A stretch of 64,000 nucleotides of DNA from Gammaproteobacteria bacterium (lineage in GTDB: Bacteria; Pseudomonadota; Gammaproteobacteria; Steroidobacterales; GCA-2729495): contig CP129466.1 of assembly GCA_030583605.1 (NCBI GenBank), positions 1,433,001 to 1,497,000 of the forward strand. Direction: 5' to 3'. The notes below the pieces were generated by a model. The model did not search any database. It was given only the letters and a program-made list of their open reading frames with translations, and had not been told where the DNA came from. This document shows positions 1 to 10,353 of the stretch, piece after piece (the first letter of the stretch is position 1; every line of letters begins with the position of its first letter). A program made the translations under genes and the position numbers.

Positions 1-360
1 CGCCAACGCATCCGTGACGCGGTGCCCGAAGACCACGCCGACGGACACCGTGGCCAGCACTGCGGCCAGACCATGGGCGGACCGATTTATGAGCTGTACC
101 AGCGCCGGCTGCGCGAGGCGGGCGTGGCCGACGTCGTGATCAGCCCGAACGCCTGCATCGCCCAGCATGCCTGGGGCTGCGTGGTCATGGTGTACCCCGA
201 CGGAATCTGGTACCGGATCCAGACCATGGCGGATGCCGAACGCATTCTCGAAGAGCATCTCATCGGCGGACGGCCGGTAATGGATCTCATCCATCGTCGG
301 CTGAGAACGGGCGAGCCGCCGGGCGTACGCAGCACTCCGGCAGTAGCAACTTCAGGCTGA
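1..360 (+). CDS. (2Fe-2S) ferredoxin-like thioredoxin-fold protein, 5' end outside window
   Basis: The reading frame is open to the left edge, so the true start probably lies outside; a GTG at 22 is the first start visible inside. The C-terminal half has the layout of thioredoxin-like 2Fe-2S ferredoxins: HCGQ, a long helix, then ACIAQHAWGC followed by VMVYPDGIWY. In the family the third and fourth cysteines are spaced C-x3-C; here the fourth is His and a Cys appears where a Pro is usual. Whether it still binds a cluster is unclear. A second family member follows ten bases downstream, so the two are probably co-transcribed. Electron transfer is an inference from fold only. Confidence 0.6.
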   Translation, partial: RQRIRDAVPEDHADGHRGQHCGQTMGGPIYELYQRRLREAGVADVVISPNACIAQHAWGCVVMVYPDGIWYRIQTMADAERILEEHLIGGRPVMDLIHRRLRTGEPPGVRSTPAVATSG

Positions 361-369
361 GGCAGCACG

Positions 370-780
370 ATGAGCGACGACCACGAGCATTGCACGGCGC
401 AGCCGTTCGAAAAGTCCGAGTTCCGGACGCTCGCCCAGCTGCGCTATCACCTGTTCGTCTGCGCCGACGGCAGGGACTTCTGCGGCTGCCAGGCCAATGG
501 CGGACCGGCGCTGCTCGCAGCGCTACGTCAGGAACTGGCGCGCCGGCGGCTGGCCGCGCAGGTCAAGGTGACGCTCATGCAATGCCGCCAGCAGGGCGCC
601 ACCGGTCCCGTCCTGGTCGTCCATCCGGAGGGCATCTGGTATGCGGGTCTCGCGGCAGAGCACGCCGCGGAGTTCGTCGAGCGCCAGATTCTGCGCGGCG
701 AACCGATGGCGCAATACGTCATGCGGGAAGGACCGAGGCCGGTCACCCGCGTAGCGATGCATCTGGCGACTACAGGCTAA
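370..780 (+). CDS. (2Fe-2S) ferredoxin-like thioredoxin-fold protein
   Basis: This 136-residue protein has the order LFVC, DFCGC, a helix, MQCRQQG and then GPVLVVHPEGIWY, which is the pattern of small thioredoxin-like 2Fe-2S ferredoxins. The fourth canonical cysteine of the C-x3-C pair is replaced by Gly, while an extra Cys sits in DFCGC. It directly follows a related gene and shares the VxPxGIWY strand with it, so the pair looks like a tandem duplication. ATG at 370 gives a start soon after the upstream stop. No partner is visible in the window, and cluster binding is uncertain. Confidence 0.65.
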   Translation: MSDDHEHCTAQPFEKSEFRTLAQLRYHLFVCADGRDFCGCQANGGPALLAALRQELARRRLAAQVKVTLMQCRQQGATGPVLVVHPEGIWYAGLAAEHAAEFVERQILRGEPMAQYVMREGPRPVTRVAMHLATTG

Positions 781-799
781 GCGGGCGCTGCGGCGGATC

Positions 800-886
800 T
801 GGTGCCGGGAGAGGGACTTGAACCCACACGGTGTCGCCACCAACGGATTTTGAGTCCGCCGCGTCTACCAATTCCGCCATCCCGGC
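800..886 (-). tRNA. tRNA-Leu (CAA)
   Basis: Read on the minus strand, the 87 bases form a class II tRNA. The acceptor stem GCCGGGA pairs with TCCCGGC, and the D-loop contains TTGGTAGAC. The anticodon arm GCGGA-CTCAAAA-TCCGT gives anticodon CAA. A long variable arm precedes the T-arm GGGTTCAAGTCCC, and the 3' CCA is encoded. It reads UUG leucine codons. It lies between the ferredoxin-like genes and queA, facing away from queA. Confidence 0.95.
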
Positions 887-1004
887 GCGGGCGCCAAGGA
901 TACACGCCGCCTCCGGGGCGTCCAAGGCGCATTGGGGCGATGCCCGGTGATCGCCACCCCGCTTCGGGCGGCATCGCGGCCGCGGGACCGTACAATCCGC
1001 TGCC

Positions 1005-3237
<2,233 letters not shown>

Positions 3238-3281
3238 TACGCCGCCGTTTTTCCGCGACGATTCCTGATTCAGAGGGCTTT

Positions 3282-3608
3282 ATGGGTTTTTTCATCCAGG
3301 ACGCATGGGCGCAGGAGCTGCCGAACCCGAGTGATCCGCTGGTGTCGATGTTGCCGCTGGTGCTGGTGTTCGTCGTCTTCTATTTCTTCCTCATACGCCC
3401 GCAGAGCAAACGCCAGAAGGAGCACCGGGAGATGGTCGCGAAGCTGGCCGTGGGCGACGAGGTGGTGACCACCGGCGGCGTGCTCGGCAAGGTCACCGAG
3501 CTTGGCGAACAGTTCGTCAAGGTGGAGATTGCCGATGGCGTCCAGATCAGGGTGCAACGGCACACTGTCGGGGCGCTGATGCCGAAAGGCACGATCAAGA
3601 ACGCCTGA
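3282..3608 (+). CDS. yajC: Sec translocon accessory protein YajC
   Basis: YajC is a small inner-membrane partner of SecDF. The 108-residue protein has one membrane segment, LPLVLVFVVFYFFLI, followed by RPQSKRQKEH and the conserved cytoplasmic MVAKLAVGDEVVTTGGVLG stretch. It lies directly upstream of secD and secF, which supports the call. Expression is probably from the tgt operon, since only 44 bases separate it from tgt. Confidence 0.95.
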   Translation: MGFFIQDAWAQELPNPSDPLVSMLPLVLVFVVFYFFLIRPQSKRQKEHREMVAKLAVGDEVVTTGGVLGKVTELGEQFVKVEIADGVQIRVQRHTVGALMPKGTIKNA

Positions 3609-3625
3609 CTGCAGCTACCGGCGCC

Positions 3626-5470
3626 ATGAATCAGAATCCCTGGTGGAAGAGCGCGCTTGTCGCGGCCGTCCTGCTCGGCGCATTTCTCGTTGCGCTGCCG
3701 AACGTGTTCGGCGAAGCACCAGCGGTGCAGATCAGCCCCCAGAGTGGCGCGCGCCTGGACCAGGGCGGCATGGAGGAGGTCAAGCGTTCACTCGAGACGG
3801 CAGGCGTCGCCTTCGGCTCGGCCTATGACGACAACGGCCGGCTCATGCTGCGTTTCGACAGTGTCGAGGAGCAGCTCAGGGCCGCCGACCGCATTCGCGA
3901 ATCACTCGGTCAGTCCTATGTCGTCGCGCTGACCCTGGCGCCGCGCACGCCTGGCTGGCTGACCGCTTTGGGGCTGAGGCCGATGAGCCTCGGGCTGGAC
4001 CTGCGCGGCGGTGTGCATTTTCTTTTCCAGGTCGATATGCAGGCAGCACTGCAGCAGCGTGTCGACCGTTATGCAACCGATTTCGCGAAACTGCTGCGGG
4101 ACAATCGCATCCGCCGCGATGTGCGTGTGGACGGTAACGTGGTGCGGATCGAGATTCCGGATCCGAAGGATGCCGACCGGGCCGAGAAACTGATCCGGGA
4201 CAGCGATCCGCAGATCGGCCTCGAGCGCAGGAATGAAGACGGCGCGGTGATTCTGCTGGCCCGGATGACCGAGCAGCAGATCCGGGAGCGGCAGGATTTC
4301 GCCATCGAGCAGAACACCGTCACCCTGCGCAACCGGGTGAACGAGCTGGGAGTCTCGGAGCCGGTCGTGCAACGCCAGGGGCTGGATCGAATCGTCGTGC
4401 AGTTGCCCGGCGTGCAGGATCCCGCGCAGGCCGAACGCGTGCTGGGGGCCACGGCAACACTGGAGTTCCGCCTGGTTTGTGCGGACGCGAACCCGGTCGA
4501 GGCGAAGCGCAAGGGTCGTGCGCCGATCGGTTGCGAGCTGCACCAGGACCGGCAGGGCAACCCCGTGTTGCTGCAACGGCGGACCATTGTCACGGGCGAT
4601 CAGCTGATCGACGCCGCACAGGCGTTCGACCAGGGCATGCCCGCCGTCTCGGTCCGGCTCGACAGCCAGGGCGGGCGCGAGATGCTCGACGTCACCAAGA
4701 AGAACCTGAACAAGCCCATGGCGGTGCTCTTCGTCGAGACAAAGCGTGAACGCGTCGAACGCGACGGGCAGGTGATCGAGGTGCCGCGCGAAGAGCGTGA
4801 GGTGATCAACGTCGCCACCATCCGCGGCATCTTTTCCAACAATTTCCAGATTACCGGGCTGGATGTGACCGAGGCGCGCGATCTGGCGCTGCTCCTGCGG
4901 GCTGGCGCGCTGGCTGCTCCGGTTTACAAGGTCGAGGAAAGAACCATCGGCCCAAGCCTCGGCCAGGACAACATCGACAAGGGTATGCAGGCGCTGGTGC
5001 TCGGTCTGGTGCTGGTCGTGTTGTTCATGGGGGTCTATTACAAGGCTTTCGGGCTTGTCGCGAACGTGGCGCTGATCGCCAACGTCGTGCTGCTGGTGGC
5101 CCTGCTGTCGATGCTCCAGGCTTCGCTCACGCTGCCCGGCATTGCGGGTGTCGTGCTTACGGTCGGTATGGCGGTGGACGCCAACGTGCTCATCAACGAG
5201 CGCATACGCGAGGAACTGCGCAACGGTAATTCACCGCAGGCGAGCATCCACGCCGGCTACGACAAGGCGATTGCCACCATTGCCGATTCGAATCTCACCA
5301 CGCTGATCGCCGGCATCGTCCTGTTCGCGTTTGGCACGGGCCCCATCAAGGGTTTCGCGATCGTTCTGTGCCTTGGCATCCTGACGTCGATGTTCACTGC
5401 GGTGGTCGTCAGCCGCACGCTCGTCAACGCGATCTGGGGCGGGCGTCGGCTCACGCGGCTGCCGGTCTGA
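3626..5470 (+). CDS. secD: Protein translocase subunit SecD
   Basis: SecD and SecF use the proton motive force to help pull preproteins through SecYEG. The 614-residue protein has an N-terminal membrane segment (about residues 9-28) and the D1 signature SLGLDLRGGVHFLFQVD. A large periplasmic region follows, then a C-terminal block of five membrane segments with AGVVLTVGMAVDANVLINERIRE split across helices 4 and 5. The order yajC-secD-secF with a 12-base gap to secF is the classical operon. Nothing unusual was seen. Confidence 0.96.
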   Translation: MNQNPWWKSALVAAVLLGAFLVALPNVFGEAPAVQISPQSGARLDQGGMEEVKRSLETAGVAFGSAYDDNGRLMLRFDSVEEQLRAADRIRESLGQSYVVALTLAPRTPGWLTALGLRPMSLGLDLRGGVHFLFQVDMQAALQQRVDRYATDFAKLLRDNRIRRDVRVDGNVVRIEIPDPKDADRAEKLIRDSDPQIGLERRNEDGAVILLARMTEQQIRERQDFAIEQNTVTLRNRVNELGVSEPVVQRQGLDRIVVQLPGVQDPAQAERVLGATATLEFRLVCADANPVEAKRKGRAPIGCELHQDRQGNPVLLQRRTIVTGDQLIDAAQAFDQGMPAVSVRLDSQGGREMLDVTKKNLNKPMAVLFVETKRERVERDGQVIEVPREEREVINVATIRGIFSNNFQITGLDVTEARDLALLLRAGALAAPVYKVEERTIGPSLGQDNIDKGMQALVLGLVLVVLFMGVYYKAFGLVANVALIANVVLLVALLSMLQASLTLPGIAGVVLTVGMAVDANVLINERIREELRNGNSPQASIHAGYDKAIATIADSNLTTLIAGIVLFAFGTGPIKGFAIVLCLGILTSMFTAVVVSRTLVNAIWGGRRLTRLPV

Positions 5471-5482
5471 GGATATCCGGTC

Positions 5483-6427
5483 ATGGAACTGTTCAAGAAG
5501 GTCAGCCGCTTCCGGTTCATGCACTACGCCCGCTTCATCAGCGGCCTTTCAATCGTGCTGACCGCGATCAGCATCGGATCACTGGCCGTGCGGGGCCTGA
5601 ATTTCGGCATCGATTTCACGGGCGGCTTGTTGCTGGAGGTGGGCTTCGAGCGCCCGGCGGACCTGTCCGCGCTCCGCCAGCAACTCGGCGACGGTGGGTA
5701 TCCGGACGCGCAGGTGCAGAACTTCGGCACTGCGAAGGATGTGCTGATCCGCCTGCCGCCGCAGGAAGGCGACGCAGATCCCTCGGCTGGCGGCAAGCTC
5801 GGCCAGCAGGTTCTGGCCGTGTTGCAGGCCGCCGACCCGCAGGTCGTGCTGCGCCGGGTCGAATTCGTGGGGCCGCAGGTGGGCGAGGATCTGACCACAC
5901 AGGGCATTCTCTCCGTGCTGGCGGCCCTGGTCCTGATCCTGATCTACGTGATGTTTCGCTTCCAGTGGAAGTTCGCGCTGGGCGCGGTGGCATCGACGGC
6001 ACACGATGCGATCGTCACTGCGGGAATTTTCTCGATCTTCTGGATCCCGTTCGACCTGACCGTGGTCGCTGCCATTCTGGCGCTGGTCGGCTACTCGCTG
6101 AACGATACGGTGGTGGTGTTCGACCGCATCCGCGACAACTTCCGCAGCACCCGTCGCGGCACACCGGAGGAAGTCATCGACCGCTCGATCAACGAGACGC
6201 TCAGCCGGACGCTGATCACGAGCGGCGTGACCTTGCTTGTGGTGGTCGCATTGCTGATTTTTGGTGGCGAAACGCTGCACGGATTCTCCACGGCGCTCGC
6301 CTTCGGTATCACGTTCGGGACCTATTCGTCGATCTATGTCGCCACTGCGCTGGCCTATTTCCTGAAGGTGTCACCTGCGGACCTGATGCCGGTCAAGAAG
6401 CAGGAACAGGTCGACGATCTGCCATAG
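5483..6427 (+). CDS. secF: Protein translocase subunit SecF
   Basis: This is the partner of SecD in the inner membrane. The 314-residue protein shows the SecF signature GLNFGIDFTGGLLLEV near residue 40, a periplasmic domain, and the membrane block with GYSLNDTVVVFDRIRDN and SRTLITSGVTLLVV. It is the last gene of the queA-tgt-yajC-secDF run and converges on suhB. No clear rho-independent terminator is visible in the 74 bases between them. Confidence 0.96.
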   Translation: MELFKKVSRFRFMHYARFISGLSIVLTAISIGSLAVRGLNFGIDFTGGLLLEVGFERPADLSALRQQLGDGGYPDAQVQNFGTAKDVLIRLPPQEGDADPSAGGKLGQQVLAVLQAADPQVVLRRVEFVGPQVGEDLTTQGILSVLAALVLILIYVMFRFQWKFALGAVASTAHDAIVTAGIFSIFWIPFDLTVVAAILALVGYSLNDTVVVFDRIRDNFRSTRRGTPEEVIDRSINETLSRTLITSGVTLLVVVALLIFGGETLHGFSTALAFGITFGTYSSIYVATALAYFLKVSPADLMPVKKQEQVDDLP

Positions 6428-6501
6428 CAGCGGCCGCTCCTGGCGGCAGTGACGCGAGGCAACGCCGAAGCCGTCGGGCGTGCCGCGGCCTGTTGGCGCG
6501 G

Positions 6502-7284
6502 TCACAGGTGCGGCGTGAGCAGTTCCTTCAAAGCGCCATGGACCTTCGGCGCGCCGGCAAGGACATTGCCGGTCTCGAGGTGGTCACCACCCGGAGTCAG
6601 GCTGGTGACCAGGCCGCCGGCCTCGCGGATCATCAGCGACCCTGCGGCGATGTCCCACGGGTGCAGACCGAATTCCCAGAATCCATCGAGCCGGCCGGCC
6701 GCGACGTAACACAGGTCGAGGGCGGCCGAGCCGGGTCGGCGCACGCCTGCGGTGGCCTCCATCACGGCGCGCAGCATGTTCATGTACTGCGGCAGCCACT
6801 GCTGATTGCTGCGATAGGGAAAGCCGGTGCCGATCAGGGCGCCCTCGAGTCCTGCCTGGGCGCTCACGCGAATTCGCCGGCCGTCGAGTTGCGCGCCGCC
6901 GCCGCGAATGGCGGTGAACAACTCCTGGCGACATGGGTCGTAGACCACGCCGACCTCCAGTTGTTCGCGCAGGCGCAAGGCGATGGACACCGAAAAAACC
7001 GGGAAACCGTGCAGAAAATTCGTAGTGCCGTCGAGCGGATCGATGATCCAGACGAACTCGTCTCCGCGGTGCTGCCCGCTTTCCTCGGCGAGGAATCCGT
7101 GGCTCGGGTAGCGCTCGCGGATGCTGTCGATGATGGCCGCCTCGGCCGCGTGATCTACCTGGGTGACGTATTCATTGCGCGACTTGCTGTGCACCTCGAT
7201 GCTGCCGAGGCGGTTGAGGTATCGCAATGCGGTGTCGCCACCTTTGCGTGCCGCTTTGACGGCCGTGTTCAGAAGTGCCTGCAT
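6502..7284 (-). CDS. suhB: Inositol monophosphatase family protein (SuhB)
   Basis: The protein has the Mg-dependent inositol monophosphatase fold. Visible motifs are GFLAEESG, the metal-binding WIIDPLDGTTNF and the C-terminal HPWDIAAGSLMIREAGG. In gammaproteobacteria SuhB also joins the rRNA antitermination complex with NusA. The frame opens further upstream, but ATG 7284 gives the typical MQALLNTAVKAARKGG start and a normal 260-residue length. It converges with secF and diverges from trmJ. Confidence 0.92.
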   Translation of the reverse strand: MQALLNTAVKAARKGGDTALRYLNRLGSIEVHSKSRNEYVTQVDHAAEAAIIDSIRERYPSHGFLAEESGQHRGDEFVWIIDPLDGTTNFLHGFPVFSVSIALRLREQLEVGVVYDPCRQELFTAIRGGGAQLDGRRIRVSAQAGLEGALIGTGFPYRSNQQWLPQYMNMLRAVMEATAGVRRPGSAALDLCYVAAGRLDGFWEFGLHPWDIAAGSLMIREAGGLVTSLTPGGDHLETGNVLAGAPKVHGALKELLTPHL

Positions 7285-7531
7285 GCGAGGTGAGCGCTCT
7301 TGGTCGCGGTGGCGCCACACGGTGAAGGGCCGGTGGCGAAGTGGGCCGCCATTCTACTGCGGCTCGCGCCTGCAGCGCACCCTGAGTGCGGTACATCGTG
7401 CATTCGCGGGGAGATCGAATCCCGCGCCCTGGGTGGCTTGCGTCGCGCTGCCGTGCGCGCTTTTTGCGGTGCCCTGCGCGCCGACGCCGTAGAATACGTC
7501 GCCCTGCGTACTGCCCGAACCGACAGAGGAC

Positions 7532-8296
7532 ATGGTTTCCGACTCCATCCGCTTCGTGCTCTTCGAACCGTCGCACCCGGGCAACATCGGCGCGGTAGCA
7601 CGTGCCATGAAGACCATGGGCCTCAGCGACCTGGTGCTCGTGAACCCCGCGGACTGCGACGGCCCGGAGGCGAGTGCGCGCGCTTCCGGCGCAATCGATG
7701 TGCTGCAATCGGCGCAGCGCGTCGCGTGCCTGGCCGATGCCGTGCGCGATTGCGGCCTGGTCGTTGGCGCCAGCGCCCGTCATCGCCGGCTGGGCATGCC
7801 GGAAATGGCCCCCCGCGAATGCGCCGAGGCGTTGCTTCGCGCGCGTGAGGGCGGACCTGTAGCCGTCGTGTTCGGCCCGGAGCGCGCCGGGCTCAGTAAC
7901 GCCGAGCTCGATCTCTGCAATGCCATAGTCTTCATTCCGGCCAATCCCGCATACAGCTCGTTGAATCTCGCCGCTGCCGCCCAGGTCATCGCCTGGGAAA
8001 TCCGCTGTGCGCAGGGCATAAAGGTGGAAGCACCCCCGCCAGAATCCCCGGCCGCAACCGTCGAGGATATGGACCTGTTCTACGAGCACCTGCAGCGGGT
8101 GCTCGAGTCAAGCGGCTTTCTCGACCCGGGCAATCCGCGCAACCTCATGCGGCGCTTGCGGCGCCTGTTCAATCGCGCACGACTCGATCAGAACGAGCTG
8201 AACATCCTGCGCGGCATCCTCGCGGCCGTTGCGCCGGGTTCGGGCGAGCGCTCCTGGCGCGGGGTCGGTGACCCCGCAGGGGACGGTGAGCAATGA
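7532..8296 (+). CDS. trmJ: tRNA/rRNA SPOUT methyltransferase TrmJ
   Basis: TrmJ 2'-O-methylates position 32 in several tRNAs. The N-terminal SPOUT domain shows IRFVLFEPSHPGNIGAVARA, LVLVNPADCD and the knot region GPVAVVFGPERAGLSN with YSSLNLAAAAQV. The C-terminal extension LMRRLRRLFNRARLDQNELNILRGIL is the dimer/tRNA-binding tail. The stop overlaps the start of the cysteine desulfurase gene as ATGA. In many gammaproteobacteria trmJ sits just before iscR-iscS; iscR is absent here. Confidence 0.92.
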   Translation: MVSDSIRFVLFEPSHPGNIGAVARAMKTMGLSDLVLVNPADCDGPEASARASGAIDVLQSAQRVACLADAVRDCGLVVGASARHRRLGMPEMAPRECAEALLRAREGGPVAVVFGPERAGLSNAELDLCNAIVFIPANPAYSSLNLAAAAQVIAWEIRCAQGIKVEAPPPESPAATVEDMDLFYEHLQRVLESSGFLDPGNPRNLMRRLRRLFNRARLDQNELNILRGILAAVAPGSGERSWRGVGDPAGDGEQ

Positions 8297-9453
8297 TGCC
8301 GTATTTCGATCATGCGGCCTCGACGCCCGTGGACCCGCTGGTGGCCCGGAGCATTGCCGCAACGCTGCAGGATCCTGGCCTGCAGGCGAACCCGGCCTCC
8401 GTCCACCGTCCGGGTCGCATGGCGGCTGCGCGTGTCGAGGCGGCACGGGCCGAAGTGGCGACGCTGATCGGGGCGCAGGTGGACGAGGTCGTCTTTACCT
8501 CCGGGGCCACCGAAGCGAACAATCTCGCAATCATCGGGGCGGCGCAATTTCGTGCAGGCGGCGGCCGGCATCTCGTCACCTGCGCGACGGAACATCGCTC
8601 CGTGGTCGAACCCTTCCGGCGTCTCGAGGCACAGGGATTCAAGGTCACCTGGCTGGTGCCGGACGACCAGGGGATCTTCGGCCCGGAGCAGGTGGCCGCG
8701 GCATTGCGGCCCGACACGACGCTCGTCTCCGTGATGCAGGTCAACAACGAAACCGGCGTGGTGCAGGACATCGCCGCAATCGGCGCCATCTGTCGTGCCG
8801 CCGGCGTGTTGTTTCACGTCGATGCTGTTCAGGCCGCCGGGCGTGAGCCGATCGATGTGCGAAAGATGTCGGCCGACCTGTTGTCCTTGTCGGCGCACAA
8901 ATTCCATGGACCCAAGGGGGTTGGTGCCCTCTTTCTGGATCGGGAGCACTCGCGCCGAGTGGAACCGCTGCTGGTCGGCGGCGCGCAGGAACATGCCCTG
9001 CGGCCGGGTACCGTGGCCACGCACCAGGTCATCGGCATGGGTGTCGCGGCCCGCCTGGCCACTGAACGCATCGGCGTCGACCCGGACCGCATCCGGGCTC
9101 TTCGCGATGCCTTGTGGACCCGCTTGCAGTGCGTGCCCGGCGTTCTGCTCAATGGTCATCCCCAGCGGCGCGCCTGCCACATCCTGAACATCAGCGTGGT
9201 AGGGGCCGAGGGGGAGAGCCTGCTGCTGGCGTTGCGCCGTGTGGCCATTTCGCGTGGCTCGGCTTGTGCCTCGAATGACGCGGAGCCCTCGCCCGTGCTG
9301 CACCATCTTGGCCGGGGCGACGAACTGGCCCGCAGCTCGCTGCGCTTCAGCCTTGCCCGCACGAACACGCCCGCCGAGGTCGAGTTCGTTGCTGAGGAGT
9401 TGCACGCTGCGATCAGGCACCTGCGACGGATTGCGCCAGCGGGCGTCGTCTGA
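8293..9453 (+). CDS. Cysteine desulfurase (IscS/NifS family)
   Basis: This PLP enzyme takes sulfur from cysteine for Fe-S cluster and thio-tRNA synthesis. Motifs include YFDHAASTPVDP, TSGATEANNLAI, ATEHRSVVEP, VNNETGV, the PLP lysine in SLSAHKFHGPKGVG and the active-site cysteine in SRGSACASN. It is 386 residues, slightly shorter than E. coli IscS, with a short C terminus. It is coupled to trmJ and followed by an IscU-like gene. No IscR, IscA, HscBA or Fdx gene follows, so this is a reduced ISC-type locus. Confidence 0.9.
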   Translation: MMPYFDHAASTPVDPLVARSIAATLQDPGLQANPASVHRPGRMAAARVEAARAEVATLIGAQVDEVVFTSGATEANNLAIIGAAQFRAGGGRHLVTCATEHRSVVEPFRRLEAQGFKVTWLVPDDQGIFGPEQVAAALRPDTTLVSVMQVNNETGVVQDIAAIGAICRAAGVLFHVDAVQAAGREPIDVRKMSADLLSLSAHKFHGPKGVGALFLDREHSRRVEPLLVGGAQEHALRPGTVATHQVIGMGVAARLATERIGVDPDRIRALRDALWTRLQCVPGVLLNGHPQRRACHILNISVVGAEGESLLLALRRVAISRGSACASNDAEPSPVLHHLGRGDELARSSLRFSLARTNTPAEVEFVAEELHAAIRHLRRIAPAGVV

Positions 9454-9462
9454 GCGCCCGAC

Positions 9463-9885
9463 ATGCCGACCGAGTACCCACCCCGGGTCATGGCGCTCTT
9501 CGATGCTCCGGTGAATCTTGCTCCGCTGACGCCTGCACCCGCACGGATCGTGGTGGGCGAGGCGGGTGCGTTCTCCAGCGGTACCCGGGTCGTATTCGAG
9601 GCGGACGTCGATGACGGGGTCATCCGCCGCCTGGCGTTTCGCGCCTATGGCTGCCCTTATGTCATTGCCGCCTGCGGCCGGGTCACGCAACAACTCGTCC
9701 AGCAGCCGGTTGCAGCGTTGAACGAGTGGTCCCCGGCCGCACTGGCGGCTGAACTCAATGTGCCGGCCGGGAAGTTCGGTAGCCTGCTGATTATTCAGGA
9801 TGCCTTGCGGAACTGCTTTCGGGGTTGGGATACTAGGCGGCTGCCAGCCGGGGTCGGTCCCCTGGTTTCAGCTCCGGAACTGTAA
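9463..9885 (+). CDS. IscU/NifU-N-like Fe-S scaffold protein, degenerate cluster site
   Basis: The 140-residue protein keeps the NifU_N/IscU pattern: a GAFSSGTRVVFEADVDDG strand pair, then FRAYGCPYVIAACG, and a helix with PAGKFGSLLIIQDALRN. Compared with IscU, the first cluster Cys and its neighbouring Asp (ACGD) read SSGT and the third (HCS) reads FGS, leaving only the middle YGC. Extra cysteines occur at AACG and RNCF. It probably works with the desulfurase upstream, but classical cluster assembly on this protein is doubtful. A start at ATG 9490 is also possible. Confidence 0.7.
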   Translation: MPTEYPPRVMALFDAPVNLAPLTPAPARIVVGEAGAFSSGTRVVFEADVDDGVIRRLAFRAYGCPYVIAACGRVTQQLVQQPVAALNEWSPAALAAELNVPAGKFGSLLIIQDALRNCFRGWDTRRLPAGVGPLVSAPEL

Positions 9886-9918
9886 ATTTAATTTAACGAT
9901 AAATATCATGAGGATACA
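9886..9918 (+). promoter_or_regulatory. AT-rich ndk leader with strong ribosome site
   Basis: This short gap is composed mostly of A and T (TAAATTTAATTTAACG and GATAAATATC) in an otherwise GC-rich region, and ends with GAGGA placed seven bases before the ndk ATG. It likely holds the promoter or -10 region of ndk-rlmN. No exact hexamers are assigned. Confidence 0.4.
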
Positions 9919-10350
9919 ATGACTATTGAGAGAACTCTCTCGATCGTGAAACCCGATGGTGTGCAGAAGAACCTGATCGGGGAGGTGTACCGACGCTTCG
10001 AACAGGCTGGCCTGCAGATCGTGGCCGCACGCATGCTCCGGCTCAGTGAGTCGCAGGCGGAAGCTTTTTACGCAGTTCACCGCGAGCGGCCGTTCTACCG
10101 CGATCTCGTTCGCTACATGACCTCCGGGCCCGTGATGGTGCAAGTCCTCGAGGGGCGGGGCGCGATCGAGCGCAATCGCGAGATCATGGGAGCGACCGAC
10201 CCGAAGAAGGCCGCAAAAGGCACGATCCGGGCCGATTTTGCCGCCAGCATCGAAGAGAATGTGGTGCATGGCTCCGACGGGCCGGAGACGGCGCGGGCGG
10301 AGATTGCCTTCTTCTTCAGCCAGAGCGAACTCTGTCCGCGCGTTCGCTGA
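9919..10350 (+). CDS. ndk: Nucleoside diphosphate kinase
   Basis: Ndk balances nucleoside triphosphate pools by phosphate transfer through a histidine. The protein begins [13 protein letters not shown] and carries the catalytic His region as [13 protein letters not shown]. Length (143 residues) is normal. The upstream 9886-9918 stretch is strikingly AT-rich for this genome and has a GAGGA ribosome site, suggesting its own promoter. rlmN begins three bases after the stop. Confidence 0.96.
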   Translation: MTIERTLSIVKPDGVQKNLIGEVYRRFEQAGLQIVAARMLRLSESQAEAFYAVHRERPFYRDLVRYMTSGPVMVQVLEGRGAIERNREIMGATDPKKAAKGTIRADFAASIEENVVHGSDGPETARAEIAFFFSQSELCPRVR

Positions 10351-10353
10351 ATC

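Noticed and set aside
6428..6501. Terminator between secF and suhB
   Set aside because: GC-rich with only partial dyads and no T-run.
5368..7293. 641-codon frame on the plus strand spanning secD end, secF and the suhB antisense region
   Set aside because: It is Arg/Gly/Pro-rich, crosses two well-supported genes in other frames and has no family resemblance; it is a GC-frame shadow.
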